Below are positions 39,101 to 45,380 of a stretch of DNA of 64,000 nucleotides, piece by piece (the stretch's first letter is position 1; every line of letters starts with the position of its first letter). Position numbers and translations under genes: made by a program. The notes below the pieces were generated by a model that saw nothing but the letters and a program-made list of their open reading frames with translations, made no database searches and had not been told where the DNA came from. Source of the DNA: Clostridia bacterium. Its GTDB lineage: Bacteria; Bacillota; Clostridia; Oscillospirales; Acutalibacteraceae. The DNA lies in assembly GCA_017416765.1 (NCBI GenBank), contig JAFQBE010000005.1:1-64000 (forward strand). Reading direction: 5' to 3'.

Positions 39101-39782
39101 TGCCGGCACAGTGAAGATTGTTATTATCGGTATCGGCAACTTCACAGGCACAATAGTAATCTATGTAAATATCAATGCTGTTGATATCAGCGGTGTGACA
39201 GTAAGCAGAATAGATGATGTTGAATACAACGGCGCTGCACAGACACCGTTATTTAAGGTTACAAAGAACGGCAAAACACTTGTAAAGGGTGTTGATTATA
39301 CCGTTGAATACCGCAACAACATTTTTGTCGGTACTGCAACAGTAGTAATAAAGGGTATAGGCAACTACAAGGGTGAAAAGAGCTTCACATTCAGAATAGT
39401 TGAACCCACATATTACGAGCTTGTAGTAACAACTGAATCCGAAACACTCGGCTACGATTCAATAATGCAGGTATGGGCAGAAATTAATCCGTACCTTGAA
39501 ATGAATTACACATTCATTTATGAATCATCAAACGCAAAAATAGCATCAGTTGATGAAAACGGTGTAGTAAAGGCTCTTGACGAGGGCGAAGTTGTTATCA
39601 GTGTAACTGTAGTCGATGAAAACGGAAACCCTGTTCTCAATCCTGACGGTGAAGAAATCCGTAGCGAAATCAGAATCAGATGCACAATGACCTTCTGGCA
39701 GAAGATAATTAAGTTCTTCAGAAGCATAGCTGCATTCTTCACAAATTTGTTTACTTTCTCAATAGGTCTTCAGATGCAATAA
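30102..39782 (+). CDS. Giant secreted LRR/Ig-like/VWA surface protein, 3226 aa
   Basis: The signal peptide has an extended segment (residues 1-44, ending FQAEAA). Domains in order, approximate residues: BspA-type LRRs 60-460 (repeats like SVTIPDSVTTIGNSAF); Ig-like group 3 469-546 (KTEYFVGDTLDTTGLTLTAT); second LRR block 547-846; a DUF6273-like domain 853-1163 (EPIKWRVL, SYWWLRSPG); two Ig-3 1176-1328; a YTGN..VGTA-type beta domain; three Ig-4-like 1480-1756; a von Willebrand A domain 1758-1946 with MIDAS DTTGSMG; Ig-3; two Ig-2 2027-2196; five near-identical Ig-3 2200-2586; an InlB-like and a Cys/His segment with GHDWG; five more YTG/NVGTA domains; a final Ig-2; and an aromatic C-terminal tail (FWQKIIKFFRSIAAFFTNLF). 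No LPXTG or dockerin is present. Probably a cell-surface adhesin controlled by the neighbouring sigma factor. Confidence 0.88.
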   Translation: MKTAFKRVLSFLLAATLVFGTVGAEISGVDFADIFSFQAEAATYSGTFGDNLTWSLNTSTGVLDITGTGAMWKTYTFSSVPWSSYLSSIKIVNIADGVTTIGRSAFSGCDSLTSVTIPDTVTIIGESAFWVCRSLESVTIPNGVITIEQQAFENCDSLKSITIPASVTTIGMRAVAYNDSLESITVDENNEYFSSDKCGVLFNKNKTELIQYPIGNARTNYEIPYGVNKIGEYSFDGCAGLTTVTIPDSVTIIDDSAFSDCNNLTGVTIPDSVITINDYAFIYCDALTSVTIGEQVSQIGTWVFMGCQKLPYITVDKDNASFSNDESGTLFNKDKTELIQYPAGNSRTIYTIPDSVTTIAKYAFYNCDNIISVVIPDSVTTINSRVFEGCDSLKNVIIPDSVTSIGNSAFYSCDSLEYVHIPASVTSIGSGILNYTSAYICSDTEDCYAKTYADNNSIEFKLCDGHGVEKLLTKIEVKTMPTKTEYFVGDTLDTTGLTLTATFSDGSTETIDSGFTCSPTKLNTAGKQTITVTYGGKTCTFDVTVEPADEIVSGQCGDNLTWTLNITKGILDITGTGAMTDYTSSSDVPWYSYRRSIKTVNIASGVTTIGDDAFYFCDSLTSVTIPDSVTTIGDDAFRYCDSLTSVTIPDSVTTIGDDAFRYCDSLTSITVDENNKYYSSDSYGVLFNKDKTTLIQYPIGNARTSYTIPDSVTTIGDNAFRSCTSLTSITIPDSVTTIGYEAFRCCYKLTSVTIPDSVTTIGYEAFYDCDSLTSVTIPDSVTTIGNSAFYICNSLEYVHIPASVISIGLIILSGTTAYICSDTEDCYAKTYADENGIEFKLCDGHGVETAEKITDYKQGDIVEFGWYPQSEVTNTALISALNSAGGEWISYNYYSGTGSNNDGKMTAGDYMRYKDVVYGSEKYRGVVFDSYRPVNTGNLCSAGNSVQSQYGYTIGTVYWFKYEPIKWRVLDPAVGLVMAETVIDAQPYNNYVLSSGTDEYGKDAYWGSSAKTHYANDYAESSIREWLNDDFYNTAFSSEQQSIIEYTTLDNSAYSSSYSAYDSATTTDKLYLLSWSDAKNTSYGFSSGIDSFSKRYAYPTAYAKAQGVSGNSSYETSYWWLRSPGSDSKGASSVYSDGDLRNNYYVSNTLGIRPAFKFNLNSEILQSEKPENITLTKIEIKTLPTKTEYFVGDTLDTTGLTLTATYSDGSTETVDSGFTCSPTTLSFAGNQSVTVTYAGKTCTFQVTVKAVELTKIEVKTPPTKTEYFVGDTLDTTGLTLTATYNDGSTETVDSGFTCSPTTLSIAGKPGITVSYGGKTCVFLVTVKEKYTCSEIKDQVYTGNRLYPTFRVYDADGARLNAEDYDMVYRDNINVGTAYIDVKGIGEYSDLDIITSFKIVPADASGFVILYSENHDYTGEEITPAVTVMFDDRILVEGRDYTLSYANNIEVGTGEITVTGKGNFEGSKTVYFNINAVYTEIVSIDSVDLGEVVQNTTFSALGLPETVTGRTVFNEAVTLNVSWNKADYSPATVGTQIIGGVVTVPEGYILADGAKAVATVTVVPDKTETAVNIISVESELEDIEVLYGTEFSALPLPSTVKAYTDVGEASLPVVWSSTGYDPYYYTVADGVCSQTVTGRIKTPYGYILPEGFDTSISVRLIIVKSKIVGIDTVDMGLMPLDSTFEAIGFPKTVAVTTQTGKKHFLSVTWDKTGFDSSTTGVKTVKGTLDIPEGYALDSSLTNEVTATVTISDKIIGAADIVFLIDTTGSMGDEISNVRRNIKMFSQALNSYGIVLRWALVEYRDITCDGKTSTKIHLNGTENWYLDVASYERAIDSLTVTGGGDYEETVIDALEAAQLLDRRENASQFFIVVTDADWKVENQYGVTSMDSEISRLLSKGINTSVVTKTSCYSDYRNLTTRTGGILANIDGNFKDELLKIVDLIYCEIIDLQIESISITKKPDKLTYVQGDRFDGSGMIVTAYYKNGSSREITAYSVMPYGALSKSDTKVTVDYRGHTDDVEITVTEPEYPVKSVSLNKSTLNLVLGYSETLIATVYPSNATNKNVSWSSSNPNIAFVNENGVVTANGIGTATVTVTTDDGGFTAECTVTVTAPEVKAEEIELDKTGIVLYVGDSQTVTATVYPENTTNKTVVWTSSDSSIAKVSADGVVTGIKKGTATITATSADGRIKAYCLVTVKAVEVTNLEIKTMPTKTEYFVGDTLDTTGLTLTATYNNGTTETITSGFTCSPTKLTTAGKQTITVSYGGKSCTFDVTVKAVELVKIEIKTLPTKTEYFVGDTLDTTGLTLTATYNNGTTETIATGFTCTPTKLNTAGKQTVTVSYGGKTCIFDVTVKAVELVKIEVKTLPTKTEYFVGDTLNTTGLTLTATYNNGTTETITSGFTCSPTKFTTAGKQTITVTYGGKTCTFDVTVKAVELVKIEIKTLPTKTEYFVGDALNTTGLTLTATYNNGTTETITSGFTCSPMVLNTAGKQTITVTYGGKTCTFDVTVRAVELVKIEVKTLPTKTEYFVGDTLDTTGLTLTAIYNNGTTETITSSFTCSPMVLNTAGKQTITVSYGGKTCTFDVEVEQKDYSVTYMVNGKRYAKYIVTVGDPVPAPAVNPIVDGMIFEGWSPEIVQLMPANDLVYTAVFHKHVYTGSIAIHPTCTQHGVMLYTCSCGDSYNEIIPALGHDWGRWITVVEATPSSNGQQVRYCSRCGAAEYDVIPAPSANFRVEPIADQEYTGFGLYPAVKVYSLSGKRLDEYDHYEVSYENNINYGVATATVKGVGEYSGVIKVNFNIVKKDIANLSFAEIPDVTYSGDAYTPDPVIYYGDILLVKDVDYTVSYSANVNIGKATITITGIGNYTGTKVIYFNISKNSTSFSVPVVGSQVYTGKAVTPDFNLFSGDKLLIKGVDYTVTYENNINVGYGRIIIKGIGNYSGTIVVIFRIVSTQISLATVPSFSDIAYSGNEFTPDFNANPITYGGKKLVEGVDFKVEIYNNRNAGTVKIVIIGIGNFTGTIVIYVNINAVDISGVTVSRIDDVEYNGAAQTPLFKVTKNGKTLVKGVDYTVEYRNNIFVGTATVVIKGIGNYKGEKSFTFRIVEPTYYELVVTTESETLGYDSIMQVWAEINPYLEMNYTFIYESSNAKIASVDENGVVKALDEGEVVISVTVVDENGNPVLNPDGEEIRSEIRIRCTMTFWQKIIKFFRSIAAFFTNLFTFSIGLQMQ
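36711..37860 (+). repeat. Five tandem 234-base repeats inside the giant gene
   Basis: Units begin near 36711, 36945, 37179, 37413 and 37647 (78 codons each, encoding Ig-like group 3 domains). They differ by only a few bases, and the variants are shuffled between units, which points to recent duplication or gene conversion. Further diverged copies lie at ~31510, 33630 and 33860. Confidence 0.9.
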
Positions 39783-39801
39783 TCAACTTAACCCCTTTGT
39801 T

Positions 39802-39852
39802 CCCTTGCGGTTTCGCTTAATTGCGTGCCGCAGGGGATTTTTATTATTTTTT
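39802..39852 (+). terminator. Terminator after the giant LRR gene
   Basis: Arms CCCTTGCGG / CCGCAGGGG followed by ATTTTTATTATTTTTT. The next ECF-type promoter starts nine bases beyond, so the two units are separate. Confidence 0.85.
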
Positions 39853-39860
39853 CAGAAAAG

Positions 39861-39892
39861 CTCAACCAAATTGAATTTTCATTTGTCTTATA
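39861..39892 (+). promoter_or_regulatory. ECF-sigma-type promoter 3, in front of the small exported protein
   Basis: CTCAACCAAA (39861-39870), 11 bases, TTTGTCTTATA (39882-39892), 48 bases before the start codon. Third copy of the motif. Confidence 0.8.
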
Positions 39893-39939
39893 AGTGAACG
39901 GATATAAAACAATCCGAAAAAATTTATGAGGTGTAAAAA

Positions 39940-40341
39940 ATGAAATTCTTATTTAAACTTTTGATGGTTGTTGTTCTTATGGTAGCTGCAGTTGTAGGAT
40001 TTGAAACTTTGCGTCTGGGCTCTGTCGATGATGCGATAGACTGCGTTGTTCAGGTACTCAATGTCGAAGAACTCAGCGAAGGGCTTGAAGACGCTGTTAG
40101 TGATATTGATATTCCGTCTTTATCGGGTCCGAGAGGAACATACTACTGCGGTTCAAATTCTCTTGAATTCAGAAGCGACGGAACGGTTATTTCAACTTTC
40201 CTTGGATTGCAGGAAAAGGGCAAATTCAGTATGGACGGTAACGAAATAACCTACAGTGGCGGCGGAATAGATACAATAGGTGTTTATGACAGCGAAAATG
40301 AAACCGTAACATTCGCCGGTCAGCTTTATTCAAAAAATTAA
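39940..40341 (+). CDS. Small exported/membrane-anchored beta-domain protein, 133 aa
   Basis: GAGGTG precedes ATG 39940. Residues 4-20 form a hydrophobic signal or anchor (LFKLLMVVVLMVAAVVG) without a lipobox. Residues ~22-60 are acidic and helical. Residues ~66-131 form a small beta domain of the GTYYCGSNSLEFRSDGTV...GKFSMDGNEITYSGG kind seen in many Gram-positive secreted proteins of unknown function. It has its own ECF-type promoter and terminator, so it is a third member of the putative sigma regulon. It could be a modulator of the sigma factor or envelope component; nothing in the sequence decides. Confidence 0.75.
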   Translation: MKFLFKLLMVVVLMVAAVVGFETLRLGSVDDAIDCVVQVLNVEELSEGLEDAVSDIDIPSLSGPRGTYYCGSNSLEFRSDGTVISTFLGLQEKGKFSMDGNEITYSGGGIDTIGVYDSENETVTFAGQLYSKN

Positions 40342-40355
40342 AATACTTATTACAG

Positions 40356-40391
40356 AACCCCCGAAGTGAAATCGCAGTCACTTTGGGGGTT
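40356..40391 (+). terminator. Terminator of the small exported protein gene
   Basis: Arms AACCCCCGAAGTGA / TCACTTTGGGGGTT, followed by AATTTAT. It also marks the left edge of the repeated leader unit; an equivalent hairpin begins the second copy at 61801. Confidence 0.8.
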
Positions 40392-41122
40392 AATTTATAC
40401 CCTAAAACGGATAAAAACACGAATATTAGCAAGAAAAGCGTAAATGAATTTTGTGATGTCCGTCATTCTTACATACTATAGTCGATTAATAAAAGATGTC
40501 AGGAGTAAGAATCACAGCGCAAGTGATTCTCAAAAATCCCGTTTTAGTTCAACTGTCAGGGATAGAAATTGCGAAGGCGGTTGGATGAGTTTAAATTGAG
40601 GAGGAAAATAAGCGCAAGGGTACGGCGGTAGTTTGATCTTCATAATCCGAAAAATCTCGGTAGCGGCATTATCCCCTGAGATATTCGCCCCCGTAGTGTG
40701 GGTGTGCCGGATCAAAATAAGATAAAAAAACGCCGCGTATCCTGCACAATCCGTATGGTTTTAAACCGTACGGATTGAGAGTGATGAAACAGTAAAAACA
40801 AAGATTTTCAAAAGCGTTGTTGCTCTGTTCTCATCACAGACACGGCAACTTTTCGAAAGAAAAGAGCCGGTCTTACTAACGGTTATTCAGGTTATTAACC
40901 GGAATAACCAGTTAGTAGGACGAATGAACGATTTTCGTATACGGAAAATCGTTTTGGCGTTATGGTTTGCATCGACCTTAACGGATGGCTTGTTCTCAAC
41001 AAGTCATCGCTTCAAGATGAAGCCCCCCGAACAGTTTAACACTATTTTTTAGTGGGCGTTTTGCTAAAGTGACGTTGCTATACAGAACACTTTCCGAATA
41101 CTAAAGAAAGGAGAAAAAGGCC
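40356..41122 (+). repeat. Hairpin-rich leader unit, copy A, upstream of the recombinase remnant
   Basis: No convincing gene is present. The flanks (~40400-40620 and ~40835-41122) match copy B at 61801-62590, but the middle (~40621-40830) does not. Hairpins: an AATCAC..GTGATT stem near 40510; AATCCGTA / TACGGATT arms (40748-40776); a cruciform-like stem TACTAACGGTTATTC / GAATAACCaGTTAGTA (40874-40917); an AACGATTTTC / GAAAATCGTT stem (40927-40953); and small GCTTCA / TGAAGC and CACTA / TAGTG stems near 41010-41055. It reads like a structured RNA leader or folded DNA recombination site ahead of the recombinase. Confidence 0.7.
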
Positions 41123-41689
41123 TTGAGTAAGAAAAAGAAACATTACAAGCAGAGCATTTCAGGCAAGCTCAGAAACGATGCTGAGAAACATTTTAAGCAG
41201 TACGAAAACAACGTAACAAGGGCGGCGTTTATTAAGAACTACGATAAGTTTATTCTGTTCTGCCGTGAACAGTACGACTGCAAAACAAAGGAAGAATGTG
41301 CCGAACATATTGAAGATTACATTGAATACCTGAAAGAAAAAGAACATACGGCAAGCACAATTCATACATATCTGGCTCCGGTCGGACTCTACCACGGGAT
41401 TCCGCTTAACGTGATGAATCTGCCCAAGAGGTATGCGGCAGAAAACACCCGTTCCAGAAAAGAACGCAAACATTACCGTTCGGATGGTGATGAAAACAAT
41501 ATCAAATATTCAAGAACGGTTGAGCTGCAGAGATGTGTCGGAATTTGCAGAAACGAACTTAGAAACATTCGTGTCAGTGACCTGAAGGATGAATGCGGAT
41601 ATATTTGTGTTGCTTGTAATCAAATATTTCAAAGTATTTTGCTCGTTGATAATAAAAAACTAAATTCAGCTTTTGCACTTGAAAAATAA
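41123..41689 (+). pseudogene. Truncated tyrosine recombinase (N-terminal and start of catalytic domain only)
   Basis: TTG start behind AAAGGAG. The first ~160 residues are almost the same as the intact recombinase at 62591-63553 (core-binding domain with HTASTIHTY and KRYAAENTRSRKERKHYRSD). After GYICV at ~41610 the sequence switches to unrelated AT-rich DNA and stops 25 codons later. The catalytic Lys, HxxR, His and Tyr are lost, and the first catalytic arginine motif GIRRNEL is changed to GICRNEL. It cannot be an active recombinase. Confidence 0.85.
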
Positions 41690-41837
41690 AATAAAATGTT
41701 AATGCGGAATTCCGAATGATATAAAAGTATAAATCTCCAAGTTTCACATATCATAACAACACAATTTGAAAATTTGTGTAGGGGCGGAAAATATCCGCCC
41801 GAATTAACGCAATTTAAAACAAGGAGAAAGATATTTT

Positions 41838-42050
41838 ATGAAAGCAACAGGAATTGTCAGAAGAATTGACGACCTTGGCAGGGTTGTCATCCCTAAAGAA
41901 ATTCGCCGCACAATGCGCATTCGTGAAGGCGACCCGTTACATACATCATTGACAGTGTCCGAAAAGTTCTGTTTTGGAATGAAGAAACTTCAAAACAGAG
42001 TTTATAATCTTTTGGAAAATAGCCATTACAGTGAAAAAATCTCATATTAA
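41838..42050 (+). pseudogene. SpoVT/AbrB-type regulator truncated after the DNA-binding domain
   Basis: Residues 1-34 are a textbook SpoVT-AbrB N-terminal swapped-hairpin domain (MKATGIVRRIDDLGRVVIPK, then EIRRTMRIREGDPL) with AAGGAG upstream. After GDPL the expected EIFTD-type continuation and the GAF-like effector domain of SpoVT are missing. The frame continues into unrelated sequence (HTSLTVSEKFCFG...) and stops at residue 70. The break at ~41940 probably marks a recombination junction. A truncated DNA-binding protein could still be made. Confidence 0.75.
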
Positions 42051-42324
42051 CAATGATTGTTGTTATTTCAAATGCGATGTGTTAATATAATATTATCATT
42101 CGGTTAAGAATTAAATGATCTTAATGTTTTTTCAGAATAATTTTCCGATAATCCTATAGCAATCACTTGTTTAGGTAGCAAAAGTACAAAACTATAGGAA
42201 ATGGTTTCGACTTTGAGTAAAACAAATACTGTAACTAAAAGTTTAGTTTAAAATATTATGTAATAAACTAATTATTTTACTAATAATTTTGATGCAAGTC
42301 AAGACTTTTATTAAATTAGTTTTT

Positions 42325-42333
42325 TGTTATAAT
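42325..42333 (+). promoter_or_regulatory. Extended -10 promoter candidate for the HD phosphohydrolase pair
   Basis: TG-T-TATAAT (42325-42333) lies 41 bases before the first gene, without a good -35. The surrounding gene-free stretch 42051-42374 is very AT-rich and shows nothing else I can name. Confidence 0.45.
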
Positions 42334-42374
42334 AATGATGCATAATATTTTTAATTTGATTAGAGGGTGCTTTT

Positions 42375-42740
42375 ATGTGTTTTTATATTGGTATTGAAGA
42401 TTTGGCAGCAAATGCACTAATTGAAATTTTGACAAAATCTAATAAGAACTTTGTGACCTACAGAGAATTAGAAGGATATGGAAACGAAGTTGTTAGCATT
42501 CTAAATTCTAAGGATGAAAAAGCAATATTGATACTTTCTAGAGAAAGTACCAATGATATGTTTAGAAATTATTCGCATATTTTTGAGGAACAAATTTTTG
42601 GAGATGATTTGGGAATCAAACTCAAAGAAGGAAAAACTGTCGATGATTTAATAGAAGAGTTTAGAGGATATTTGGCATGGGATGTATTATTAGCATTTGT
42701 TGATGAAAAGTCATTGGCAAAATTAGGAGTTGCGGCTTAA
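42375..42740 (+). CDS. Unrecognised 121-aa protein, partner of the HD phosphohydrolase
   Basis: A soluble, acidic, mostly helical protein (MCFYIGIEDLAANALIEILT; a central DEKAILILSRESTNDMF; TVDDLIEEFRGYLAWDVLLA near the C-terminus). I recognise no domain. AGAGGG precedes the ATG. The stop codon is directly followed by the start of the HD gene, so the two are one translationally linked operon. AT-rich codon use differs from the flanking chromosomal genes and suggests acquisition. It may be an accessory or regulator of the HD enzyme. Confidence 0.75.
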   Translation: MCFYIGIEDLAANALIEILTKSNKNFVTYRELEGYGNEVVSILNSKDEKAILILSRESTNDMFRNYSHIFEEQIFGDDLGIKLKEGKTVDDLIEEFRGYLAWDVLLAFVDEKSLAKLGVAA

Positions 42741-44396
42741 ATGGAAGACTTCAAACAGTTCAAAGATCCGATATATGGATATATACAAGTACCTGTATTT
42801 GTTGTCAAAGATATAATTGACACAAATGTGTTCCAGAGACTTCGTAGAATTATTCAGACCAGTTATTCACCTCTATATCCGTCTGCTATACATAATCGCT
42901 TTGTACATTCGATTGGTGTTTTTCATCTTGGTCGAATTGCGAGCGATCGTTTAATAATGTCAATTAGAGCCAATGAAGAAATTGATCAAAATGTTGATTG
43001 GAAGCATTTACAAGAGATTTTTTTATTGGCTTGTCTTTTACATGATGTTGGACATGCTCCTTTCTCTCATACAGGTGAAAATTTTTACTTGGATAACACA
43101 AAGGAAACAAAGCGATACGAAAAGATACATAAAGAATTGATTGCAAGTGTCGGAAGTGAGACCTTTAAGAACGATATTCCTGCAGAGGACAGTAAGTCTG
43201 CTGCACCTCACGAAATAATGAGTGCAATTATTGGTATTGAAAATTTCAAAAGTCATTTTAAAAACGATTTTGATAAAGAGCTTTTTGCGAGATGCATAAC
43301 TGGTTACAAGTTTTCTCAAGACTTTGAAATAAATAGCATTTATAATTGCTTTGTTTCGCTATTGAATTCAAAAGTTATAGATGTTGACCGATTAGATTAT
43401 TTAATACGAGATGCATATTTTACTGGATTTGAAACAATAAACATTGATTATAATAGGCTTTTGACATCTATAACTATTGTGAAAAAAGAAATCCAAGTTG
43501 ATGGTGAAGAAAAAGAAAGATATGAAGTAGCATATAACAAAAGTGCTGTTAGCATAATAGAAAATGTTGTTTATGCACACGATTCTGAACGTAAATGGAT
43601 ACAAACACATCCTACTGTATTATACGACATGTATATAATACAGCATATTCTCTTTGGTTTAGAGAAATCAATGTCTTGTGAGGGGGTATCTCTGCTTTCT
43701 CGTCAAGCATTGAGTCCACAAGGTGTTGATTTGCCTAATGGGTATCATGTATCATTGTTATGCGATGATGATATAGTACATCTGCTTAAGTCAAGAATAG
43801 ATGATGCTTTGTATTCTGAGTTTTTTGCCAGAAATAAACGTAGGCATCCTTTGTGGAAATCCGAAGCAGAATATAAAGCATATTTGTCATTACCATATGG
43901 TGGAACATCTCTAGAAAATCTTGAGACGGCACTTGATTTAACCGAAAAATATGTACGCAAATATACAGATGGTTGGATAATTAACAATGATGTTATAAAA
44001 AAAGTTGAAGATGAGATTAGAAAAATACAAGAGTCCAAAGAAAATGCCATAGACAAAAAAACAAAAGAGAAACAAATAGCATCAAAAAACTCTATACTTA
44101 AACTTATGAAATGTATGAGCCAGTATTCTGAAGATTGCAATTGTACTTGTGATTTTGTAATATTGAAGGCCAGTCAGTTTTATAGTGGTTTTAATAAAAA
44201 TGAATTTGGAAAAATAGCTATCGTTTTCCCCAAAAAAGAAAGCAATAAATTTTTTGAATTTGATAAAGTGGTCTCAACACTAAATAGCATGGAGGATAGC
44301 GCAAAGGAGTTCTTCTATCTTTATTTTAATCCTAATGAAGGTAATGGCTTTAGCAAGGAGGAGTTTTGTAAAAGATTATATGCGGCTTTTATGTGA
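42741..44396 (+). CDS. SAMHD1-like HD-domain phosphohydrolase (putative dNTPase), 551 aa
   Basis: The N-terminus matches SAMHD1-type enzymes: IYGYIQVPVFVVKDIIDTNV, FQRLRRI and HNRFVHSIGVFHL. The metal ligands are His56, His101-Asp102 (LLHDVGHAPFSHT) and Asp216 in VIDVDRLDYLIRDAYFTG, the counterpart of the IDVDKWDYFARD segment of SAMHD1. The HD core covers ~1-300, with a further helical region rich in Lys/Glu at ~425-460. Such enzymes hydrolyse dNTPs to nucleosides and triphosphate, and some act in antiphage defence. The very AT-rich sequence, a small upstream partner and recombinase remnants nearby support an acquired island. The substrate is not determinable here. Confidence 0.85.
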   Translation: MEDFKQFKDPIYGYIQVPVFVVKDIIDTNVFQRLRRIIQTSYSPLYPSAIHNRFVHSIGVFHLGRIASDRLIMSIRANEEIDQNVDWKHLQEIFLLACLLHDVGHAPFSHTGENFYLDNTKETKRYEKIHKELIASVGSETFKNDIPAEDSKSAAPHEIMSAIIGIENFKSHFKNDFDKELFARCITGYKFSQDFEINSIYNCFVSLLNSKVIDVDRLDYLIRDAYFTGFETINIDYNRLLTSITIVKKEIQVDGEEKERYEVAYNKSAVSIIENVVYAHDSERKWIQTHPTVLYDMYIIQHILFGLEKSMSCEGVSLLSRQALSPQGVDLPNGYHVSLLCDDDIVHLLKSRIDDALYSEFFARNKRRHPLWKSEAEYKAYLSLPYGGTSLENLETALDLTEKYVRKYTDGWIINNDVIKKVEDEIRKIQESKENAIDKKTKEKQIASKNSILKLMKCMSQYSEDCNCTCDFVILKASQFYSGFNKNEFGKIAIVFPKKESNKFFEFDKVVSTLNSMEDSAKEFFYLYFNPNEGNGFSKEEFCKRLYAAFM

Positions 44397-44418
44397 AGCG
44401 TTATTTATTATATGTTGT

Positions 44419-44475
44419 CACTAAAACGGTAAAAAGGGTTCCATAAAAGTAGCACCTTTTTATAATGCTTTAGTG
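44419..44475 (+). terminator. Nested inverted repeat after the HD phosphohydrolase
   Basis: Outer arms CACTAAA / TTTAGTG and inner arms AAAAAGG / CCTTTTT, 22 bases after the stop codon. It could act as terminator or stability element. Confidence 0.5.
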
Positions 44476-44530
44476 AAAATAGCGTAAATGAAAGCGAAAT
44501 TTATCATTTTAGAACATAATTGATAACAAC

Positions 44531-44558
44531 AGCCCGCAGGTATCAAAACCTGCGGGCT
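44531..44558. terminator. Convergent-gene hairpin
   Basis: Perfect arms AGCCCGCAGG / CCTGCGGGCT with an eight-base loop between the HD gene (plus) and the minus-strand gene ending at 44572. T-runs on either side are weak. Confidence 0.6.
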
Positions 44559-44571
44559 ATCGCTGTTTTAT

Positions 44572-44841
44572 TCAGTTATCTGTGTAAAACGCATCTAAAG
44601 CAAAACTTGCTCCGTGTCTGAATCCTGTTTTGTAGCTGTCGAAATCAAGGTCTCCTACGATGATTTCCCATAGATCAACGTACTCTAAAAACAGCTTTTT
44701 CTCACCGCCTGAGAGTTTTGTCCTGAGTTCGGCTTCTATCTCGCAAAGTCTGCTGAAATCCTTTTGAAAGTCCGAATTTTGCTTAATATTGCGTGTTTGC
44801 GGTTCAATGTTGCCGTAATAGAAATCTTCGATGAAATTCAC
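44572..44841 (-). CDS. Small clostridial conserved protein (DUF6809-like), 89 aa
   Basis: GTG at 44841 is preferred: AAAGG lies nine bases upstream and the start follows the previous gene's stop by five bases, giving the N-terminus MNFIEDFYYGNIEPQ. A longer frame to 44901 would overlap the upstream gene. The FYYGNI.P motif followed by a helical Glu/Lys-rich body and EYVDLWEIIVGD resembles the small DUF6809-type proteins found near mobile elements in Ruminococcaceae; this family match is from memory. Function unknown. Probably cotranscribed with the S24-like gene. Confidence 0.65.
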   Translation of the reverse strand: MNFIEDFYYGNIEPQTRNIKQNSDFQKDFSRLCEIEAELRTKLSGGEKKLFLEYVDLWEIIVGDLDFDSYKTGFRHGASFALDAFYTDN

Positions 44842-44846
44842 TATAC

Positions 44847-45380
44847 TCAACCTTTCTTCTGCACAAAATCCTTGTATGTTTTCTCTCCGGATTTTCTCCA
44901 ACCGATGATTTTTCCGAGCACTTTTACCTTGTGCTTGAATATGATGAAATCCCTGTTGTAATGCAAATCAGGCACAATATAATACTTGTCCGGTTCATGC
45001 TTAAAGTCCTCAACAACAGCGGCAAACCTGAAACCGTCTATTTCGAGTGCCATATATCCGTCAAGTACGGTGTCTGTAGGATCAAAAAGGAGAATATCTC
45101 CGGGCTCAATACCGTCGAATTGGATTGAGTTGTCTGTCAGCAGAACTTCATTTTTCTTTGTCTTTATTTTTCTTGCCTCATCTTCAAGAAGGTACATAAA
45201 CAGCCGTTGTTCATAGATAAGCGGCGCTATCGAATCAAGCCTCAGCCAGTTTCGCACAATCACATGCTCGGCACTTGAAAACGATTTTTTCGGTTCGTTA
45301 AACATTTTAATCAGTATGCCGGGCTCCATTCCGTATTCACGGCATACGCCCAACACGATAAGCTCTGCAGCTGCGTACAT
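44847..45380 (-). CDS. S24/LexA-fold-like protein, 177 aa
   Basis: ATG 45380 follows AAAGGAAG. Residues ~90-168 (GIEPGDILLFDPTDTVLDGY, then IVPDLHYNRDFIIF and KVLGKIIGW) resemble the beta-rich C-terminal domain of phage repressors and LexA-type S24 peptidases. The catalytic serine and lysine positions do not look conserved, so autoproteolysis is doubtful. The N-terminal ~75 residues (CREYGMEPGILIKMFNEPKK) look helical and may bind DNA or protein. It is the first gene of a two-gene unit with the DUF6809-like protein. Confidence 0.6.
   Translation of the reverse strand: MYAAAELIVLGVCREYGMEPGILIKMFNEPKKSFSSAEHVIVRNWLRLDSIAPLIYEQRLFMYLLEDEARKIKTKKNEVLLTDNSIQFDGIEPGDILLFDPTDTVLDGYMALEIDGFRFAAVVEDFKHEPDKYYIVPDLHYNRDFIIFKHKVKVLGKIIGWRKSGEKTYKDFVQKKG

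Noticed and set aside
30102-39782. LPXTG or dockerin anchoring of the giant LRR protein
   Set aside because: Neither motif is present; the C-terminus is an aromatic amphipathic tail.
41123-41689. Functional recombinase copy A
   Set aside because: The catalytic domain ends after the first conserved segment, the Arg motif is altered (GICRNEL) and the tail is unrelated sequence.
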